Source of the DNA: Tubulanus polymorphus
Lineage: Eukaryota; Nemertea; Palaeonemertea; Tubulaniformes; Tubulanidae
Length of the DNA stretch: 64,000 bases
Assembly (NCBI RefSeq): GCF_964204645.1
Contig: NC_134027.1
Coordinates: 19,210,485 to 19,274,484, forward strand
Direction of reading: 5' to 3'
Each line of letters begins with the position of its first letter. Within the stretch, counting starts at the first letter, position 1. The notes beneath the pieces were generated by a model. It saw only the letters and a list, made by a program, of their open reading frames with translations, was not told the DNA's origin and made no database searches. Position numbers and translations under genes: made by a program. Shown here in pieces: positions 57,642 to 64,000 of the stretch.

Positions 57642-60600
57642 AATTTTGATTTTTGTGTTCAGTTAAGGAAACTACTTATTTTTCATGAAAACTACCAGTT
57701 AAACCAGTTGAACCGGTTGGTTCCTTAGAAATTATTGAAAATACTTAAAATTTAGATATGTGTTACTTGGAAAAAAATTCAGGGTTGGTGATAACAAAAC
57801 TATAGTGATTTGTTAGAGTGCGCTGGCCTTGACAAAACTAGAATGATTTGGCAAGGTCTTTGGTCATGAGTTAATTGTTTACAAACTAGTCTGCTGTTCC
57901 AGAAGTGGAAATGTCCATTTCGTAAAAGAGTCTCAGTGATACGGATAGAAAATTTTGCATCTACCTTCAACTCAATTCTATGCTTGAAACATCAACTATT
58001 ATTACTTTATTGATTTTGATTTGGTTGTTTGCCAAGAGGCCATTTCAAATCCTTTGCATTTTGTTGTTATGAATATCACCATATTTGTGAATTTTTACTA
58101 ATCATTGAGTGATATTTTTTTATCACGTTGAGTTCCTTCCTTTTTGATTTTTGACAATTCAACAGATAAGGTTTGGATACCCAACCAAAAACCTTTAGAA
58201 AATGAAGCAGTATTGATAGTCAATGTAGGAGGAACACATGAAAAGGGCTTATAACAGATTAATTTGAATTTAATTTCCATGTAGCTTTCTTCCAGTGTGT
58301 CTGCGTAATGTTGAAGGAATTAGGCTTACTCTCAAGATGTATGTTATTACGTGACATTTATTAATCCCACTATTACACTTTTTCCCATTGATATCTACTG
58401 ATCGAGCTCCCTCTCCCCACTCCCTCTACTTATCTCGCATCATCAAGATCCCCATGACGGAATTTTTTTGAATGTATTTGATAATAACTTCGTAGCATTG
58501 CAGTATATGGTGTATGTCATGAAATATCACTGAGTCCTTCATTATCTATTTTCACATCATTTGATGTGACATGGGCATTTCCACCAGGACCAAGTTTCTG
58601 TCCGTTTAACTATGGACTCTCTATAACAAATTTATTATTTACCAGCACTAACCAGATGGCGCAATAATTCGTTGCGTTAATCGTGGCGAAAATTAGTTCA
58701 TTTTCAATTAGATCTGAACTTTGAGGCTTCCTAAAGCGAAAAAGATCAAACAATTGATCGGATAGAAGATTTGCTTTCTCCGTGCATCGTTAAGATTTCA
58801 CTTTTAATTGATTTACTAATGAGGGAAGTGGATTCGAATTTAATTGATATGTAGAGAAATCAAAGCACAGTAACCCATTAACCACTAGCATACCTGGTGA
58901 ATCATCGCAGAATCCGCCACAATAAGGTTGCTGCCGATAGTTGTTCAGAATTGTTCAGTAAATATTTCAAGTATAAAACAGTCCCCTGGTAATCACATAG
59001 TGCAAAAAATACGAAATATGTATTATTTATGAGTAACGGAGGATGACGGCATGCATATCTCCCACAAGTCCAGTAATCCACTATGTTGTTTATAGCGAAC
59101 ATCAATGAGAACTTCAATAATTCTTACAAATGTCTTGTTGAATCTATCCACTACTACTATAACATATGATATACCCCGAGCCCTCTGAGATTCATAGCTT
59201 ATACAACACAGTGTCAGTATCACTACTGTCAGATTTACTGCTTGGTTTAATAATCGCAGTCAGGTTTTATGTAGGATTTGTTTTGACTCATAATCTCACA
59301 ATGGCAGAAATTGAGTCCCCGAAGTAAGGGTATTCGAGTTTCGATGGCTCCAATGTTTCATTCCAAGCTTTATTGACTCAGAGTAATTATTTGGGTGTAA
59401 ATGACTATAAAGTTGGGGATTCAGTGACTCATTTTATTTACTGGATAGAATAACATCAGGGTTTTTTTTCAATTATTTATTCATAGATTGAGGGTAAATT
59501 AAGGTTTGATATCGCTGGACTCTAGATGTTTGGATATTTGGTGTTTGAGCCCAAATGACCTAAGGTTTATTAATGAACTTCCAATATACTCCTTTAGTGG
59601 CCAGGGTTAAATGCAGGACTATCCGAATTAATCCCTAGATTTAAGATGAAGGCATTTTGAAGATGAAACAAGGCCCATTATTGGTTTCAATAGCAACAGG
59701 GCGATACGCACAATAACGAGTGAATGCCTAACTAACACAGTACATCAAATAGACCTGTATGAATACTGCTTTTGCATACGAGATCTAAGACCGTAAGAGC
59801 TTTGATATGACCAAAATCGGATTAACTTAGATTGTCGCATGTAGAGTGTTCTTATTTTGTCATGTAGGATATAACATAGGCCGCGGATCGACGATATTCT
59901 ACATCTGTGTGTTACATCCAGTTTAATGAATGACACGTACGCCAAGTCAAGGAAGAAATTGCGACGATTTTAAAGATGTCATTCGCCGAACAAAATCATC
60001 GCCTCCGACAATGTCTGCGTGCGTGTATGTAGGCAAATCGATTGGCTTCGATGATGTTCAAATTACTAATGCTAATTATCAATAATAAAACGTAAAAGCG
60101 TTGCACGATTCTCCGCAGATACAACGGCGACGGCTAGGCGCTCATTAAAAAACGCGTTCGTCGAAATCAAATTCGACGTCGCACAACGACGTCGTTTGCC
60201 GATAACAAAAAGACTAAACCTAATGAAAAATGAAGAGTCAGTTAAGTAGTACGATTACTACATAAATAACCAGTTTTTACACCCTGGATTATTATGTGTA
60301 AGTCCAGGATATGTGTATATGAGCTTTACTTCCTTATTCTCATTATGTCTCCCCTTGATTTCCGATATACGTAATTACTAGTGTTAATTGGTACTGTAGA
60401 GTATTTATCATGTACGTCCTTCACTCGAGCAACACGAGAAATGTTTTCCCCGACTGAAAATCCTCTTAGTGTCATGTTGCCAAACACTACGGTGTTCATG
60501 TTGGATTATAAGACACAGACACACGCAAACTGTGCAGTGTTCTGCCAGTACCAGCAGTACTGGTCTAATCAATCTTCTATTGGAAGACGACTTCATGATC

Positions 60601-60860
60601 TGAGACAGATCGTGCTTCATACCAACAAGAGTGGTACAATAGTACTAGTCCCAGATATGTAGTACATAATGGTACTGGTGGCGTTACAGAGTGGTAGATC
60701 TATTAATGTAGGCCTACAACATAATCGTTCTGTAGTTCATAATTATTGATTTGTTGCGAGATGGTCAAAATAGTTCCCTTTCTGCAAAACTAGATCTCGG
60801 CTAATTTGTTAATAATGTAGAGGTAGAATGTGCTATTCAAGATAAATGTGACTTACAGAG
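57642..60860. other. intronic sequence without recognised gene
   Basis: Unique AT-rich sequence apart from the CpG/TAAT-rich patch at about 59955-60235. ORFs near 58.9-59.2, 59.75-59.95 and 60.38-60.66 kb have no recognised motif. Confidence 0.45.
59955..60235. promoter_or_regulatory. CpG- and TAAT-rich patch, candidate enhancer
   Basis: CpG-rich words (ATTCGCCGAACAAAATCATC, CCTCCGACAATG, CGGCGACGGCTAGGCGC, ACGCGTTCGTCG) flank a homeodomain-type cluster, ATTACTAATGCTAATTATCA followed by ATAATAAAACG (60062-60092). Near 60163-60200 there are nested inverted repeats (CGTCGAA...TTCGACG and CGACGTCG...CGACGTCG), including CRE-like GACGTC. The mix of homeodomain and CRE-type words resembles a developmental enhancer, but this is inference from motifs only. 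Confidence 0.25.
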
Positions 60861-61165
60861 GTACCTGCTTGCAAGGGCACTGGTATAAGGGCAGGGGCAG
60901 TGTCTTGGCGTAGGCACAGGGGTTCTGGAATAATCTGTATGACATACATGGATACTGGTATTGTATCTGTCGTACATGGGTACTGGTATACTGGTTCTTG
61001 ATGTACATGGATATTGGTATTGTAGCTAAGGTGCATGGGTACTGGTATATTGGTACATGATATACATGGATACTGGTATTGTACATGAGGTACATGGGTA
61101 CTGTTATACTGGTACTAGTTTAATGGTCCATGAGGTTCATGGGTACTGGTATGATGGTGCAGACT
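60861..61165. repeat. 59-bp minisatellite
   Basis: TACATGGATA(C/T)TGGTATTGTA starts near 60945, 61004 and 61063 (period 59). Each unit also contains a (T/G)(A/G)CATGGGTACTGGTATA half-unit, giving an internal near-30-bp subrepeat. The outer units on both sides are more diverged. Overlapping minus-strand ORFs with YQYPC repeats are artefacts. Confidence 0.85.
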
Positions 61166-62902
61166 GCTAGACTTTGTATTGCTTCACAGGTCAGTCAGAC
61201 AAGGTTAATAGTTGTGGTAGCTGCGCGTATTCTTACTGATTACTGTGTTTATACTCATGTGGAGGAAATTGAATGCTTCCACATTCACCAATCATCTATC
61301 AATACATCAATATATAATCAATTAATCTATAATTCCAGTTCTGCATGTATACCTACAGTATGTGATACCAGGTTGGATAGATAACTCATTGTTTATAACT
61401 CAGTTTGTTCTGATTATCACATGTCATGATTGGTCTCAATTTGGCCTCAAATGTCGGGTTTGAAATCCCAGTTAGAAACTCGAAGGACAGTTCTAATGTT
61501 AGTGAGTTTCAATCATTTGTTAGGAAATTAGTGGCCAGATGGATGATCCGATTGGACAAGCCTATCTGTTAGGGAATATTACTAAAAGTTCTATGATGGT
61601 ATGAATGCATATTCTTGATTCGAGCACTTGCTGATGAATAACTTAGTAAAGCTAGATACATACCATTGCCTTTTGCCAGATCAAAAGTCAATATAGGAAT
61701 GCATTAATAGTGACACTTCTTTCCTAGCAGGTCTGCCCCTATGCGCATCATGTGCGTGTCTCCAGCTTAACCTTTATTAAGTTCTTTCGTTGCCTCGGCT
61801 TCGTGTGATCAAGAAATCCAAAATAGCCTCATCGAGTTTAAAGTGCTAGTATAGCATTTGATTTCCTTTTCGATGCTTCCTACGTACAATACGCTTCTGA
61901 ACAAATCATCGACAGTTCTATGTTTTCGACGGATTTATTGCTTCAAAACTGGCTCTGATGAATTTTCAACAGAAACCGTACATCAGCTTGATTGCGATTA
62001 GAAAGCTGTTCATTAGAAATGATTCCTTGGATGCATTGGGTAATAGAACCCTGGAAGACAATTCCGACCACTTTCACATTACTTTCAAAGTTGCTTAAGT
62101 CGTCATAGCTGGGACCATCAGTTTGCTTATAACTTATCCAAATGACTTAAATCATTTACACTTCTTATCTACATAGTAAATACTAAATGGGACTAAGAAA
62201 TAGTGATGACTTGTAGTAATATGATGGCTTAATAACGAAGTTATCGAATTTAAACCTGTATTTTCAACCTCTCCAACATCTGAAACTTTTGACATCTCGA
62301 ACCGAATTAAAGGCATGAATAAACATGGCCGCCCACTCGGTAGTTTGACATTTCTATACCATCAACGTTTTGGTACCTCAAGGGATACTCATTTCTAAGT
62401 ACGAAGGCTTATGTCGGGCTACAATGCAACAGTTAACTGATGCACCTAGGAAGAAAGCTGATCGTAGCCGAGCGTATGTCGACTGCGCTTCATTCGGAGT
62501 GACTGAATGCAACTAGCTGGATATGTCTTCAGCCATATGCTTCGCCCGCTTATGTGGATCACTAGATTCACTTTTATCTGAATCGACTGAAGAATGTCAC
62601 GTGATAGTTTGAATAGCCTAACGACATAGAACAAAGAAGGCTGCTTGTGCCAAAAGCATCGAAAAGGCCTACACCATTCTAGTAAAAATATGAAATAAAA
62701 GACCATTGGTATTGTAGCTCACCTTGATATCAACTAATACATAGTTTAGACTCATTGTGCCTAAACTATATATCTAGAATATTTCTGAAATATATGTGTG
62801 AAAAATGCATGAACAAGACAATGTATGATAACATCAGCTAGTGATAGCAAAAGCAAATCAACGGATTAAACCAGATTGATATTTAGGAAACGATTAAAAC
62901 TC
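61166..62902. other. intronic sequence without recognised gene
   Basis: Unique AT-rich sequence; nothing supported. Confidence 0.45.
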
Positions 62903-63035
62903 AGGGCCCAGTTGTGATTAAGTCCAAATGTTGTCTTAGATTTTAAGACTGGTCTTGACTTGTTAGATTGACTACAAACATAGGATGGTCTTAGACTGGT
63001 CTTAATATCTAAGCTGCGACAATGCAACTGGCTAT
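62903..63035. mobile_element. family 5 repeat copy
   Basis: Starts AGGGCCCAGTTGTGATTAAG and ends CAATGCAACTGGCTATA, an imperfect inverted pair. The interior is TTAAGACTGGTCTTGACTTG and TAGACTGGTCTTAATATCTA, i.e. AGACCAGTCTTA in both orientations. About 133 bp and non-coding. Confidence 0.6.
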
Positions 63036-64000
63036 AGCTCAACTAGATCAGCAAGATATGACGGCAACAGGTGGCATACTGTCATACTGTATATAGGCAG
63101 TTTTCACCTTGTGCCAATATTGCCTCAGTATCCATCACGTTGTAGCCCAACAAAACTTAACTGTTTGTCCCCTGAAAGCACTTAACTCTGCCAACTTGTT
63201 GAAAACTCCAAAAAATTGTAGATATAGAAGAGGTATTGTACCATGTTGATAATATCAAAGTTGAGGGTATTTCGTTGCGCTATTATCACTTCACGGGCCA
63301 CATTGCTGATCATTCTGGGATGACAAGAGTTTTTCATTTTGTGAGCAATCTGATGAATGGAAACTTAGATAAGATGCTTTTAGTATTCTACAAGCCCTTA
63401 AATCCCCTGGTGTACATGTCTCGAGTATGCACCCGTATGGGATCAAGAGCTTCTTTTACCCAGTCCCTCATTAGACCTTACTGTACTCAAACCCCACAAT
63501 TGTTTTTACCGTCTTTGTTTCTCGCAGATCGGCGACAATAATCCATAACTGTTCCATCGCTCTCGTATAAAAACAATCCAGCTGGTTATTACCAGCGAAA
63601 GAAGATGTTTTTTCTCAGCCAATTTTCTATACGCTTGTATCTGGTCGACTCTGTGAGACCGAACATTGCTGATGTATTTTATCGATTTTCATTCTTTCCG
63701 TGATTGTTTTTGTTTTGTCATCAAAGAAGTTTGTGTTCTCTTGTGTGTGCGCGCTGTGGAAATGTGTGGCCACTACGGTATGGAATTAATATTGGTTTTA
63801 GGTTACGTGTTTTTTCCCAGTTTTTGTTCGGTGAATAGTTTTTTTCTCTCCCCGCTAGTCTCCCTCCCTCCCTCCCTCCCTCCCTCCCTCCCTCCCTCCC
63901 TCCCTCCCTCTGTGTCTCATTGTTACGGATCAATATGTGCTGGCTTATCATTGCGTATTCAAGTCGTGAAGATCTTTGTAAATAATAGAATTCATTCTTC
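63036..64000. other. intronic sequence without recognised gene
   Basis: Has a (TCCC)n tract at 63861-63910; the GGRE-repeat ORF on the minus strand is an artefact. The 101-codon plus-strand ORF (63236-63541) has no recognised motif. Confidence 0.4.
63861..63910. repeat. (TCCC)n microsatellite
   Basis: About twelve TCCC units, directly visible. The G-rich complementary strand could form a G-quadruplex. Confidence 0.95.

Larger units (their letters stand above)
2650..64000 (+). other. presumed giant intron 2 (partial) of the alpha2/delta-like gene
   Basis: A good donor (GTAAGA) follows exon 2. No exon continuing the alpha2/delta sequence in phase 0 was recognised up to the end of the window, so the intron would exceed 61 kb. 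Very long 5' introns are typical of this gene family in vertebrates. I cannot exclude a short missed exon. The interior is filled with the transposon families, SINEs and tandem repeats listed separately. Confidence 0.4.

Noticed and set aside
63721-63951. GGRE-repeat protein on the minus strand
   Set aside because: Artefact of the (TCCC)n microsatellite. The IYIYIY ORFs at (TA)n tracts and the poly-His ORF at the (ATG)n tract are rejected for the same reason.
1-64000. CRISPR array, operon-like gene clusters, LTR or reverse-transcriptase domains
   Set aside because: No regularly spaced direct repeats with unique spacers, no bacterial-type gene packing, and no recognisable polymerase motifs or long terminal repeats on either strand.

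Overview
The window is animal nuclear DNA: AT-rich and gene-poor, with canonical GT-AG splice signals, tRNA-derived SINEs, many short inverted-repeat transposons (MITEs) and simple repeats. There are no operons, prokaryotic-type genes or CRISPR arrays. Frequent AGGCCT-centred words (such as ATAGGCCTAT) and the repeat style suggest a marine invertebrate. An echinoderm or hemichordate-like deuterostome is my best guess, but the sequence alone cannot settle it.

The only gene I can place with reasonable confidence is at the left end on the + strand. A promoter-like region (about 1100-1522) leads to a first coding exon (1523-1629) with a clear signal peptide. A second exon (2568-2649) follows in matching splice phase. 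The joined N-terminus resembles the start of the alpha2/delta auxiliary subunit of voltage-gated calcium channels. No third exon was found, so 2650-64000 is read as one very long intron or the start of one. A sequence at 34291-34320 has the form of a recursive-splicing (ratchet) site, which would fit a giant intron.

The rest is mostly mobile-element debris. Family 1 (ends AGCCGCGATCACAC, rich in GGCCAAATTTGGC) has about 15 copies. Family 2 (rich in TTTAGACCGGTCTAAA) and family 3 (GCGTTCACACT, rich in CGGCGCTTAGC) have near-identical ends, which suggests mobilisation by one type of transposase. A longer inverted-arm element sits inside family 1 at 16617-18663, and the same junction recurs at 27735-28205, so the composite seems to have moved as a unit. 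A separate 849-bp TIR element (43252-44100), nested in a family 5 repeat, carries a recognisable MADF (Myb/SANT-like) domain fragment; this points to a PIF/Harbinger-type relative. A SINE at 15310-15518 has A and B boxes and a perfect 10-bp target-site duplication. A segment of about 660 bp occurs twice (13627-14285 and 55142-55811), and there are several tandem duplications and a 59-bp minisatellite near 61 kb.

Weaker candidates are a minus-strand signal-peptide exon at 53308-53440, a stop-free stretch beside a CpG-rich patch near 28.2-28.9 kb, a coding-like ORF at 57486-57641, a 24-nt candidate microexon at 38408 and a CpG/TAAT-rich possible enhancer near 60.0-60.2 kb. All similarity statements were made by eye, with no database search.
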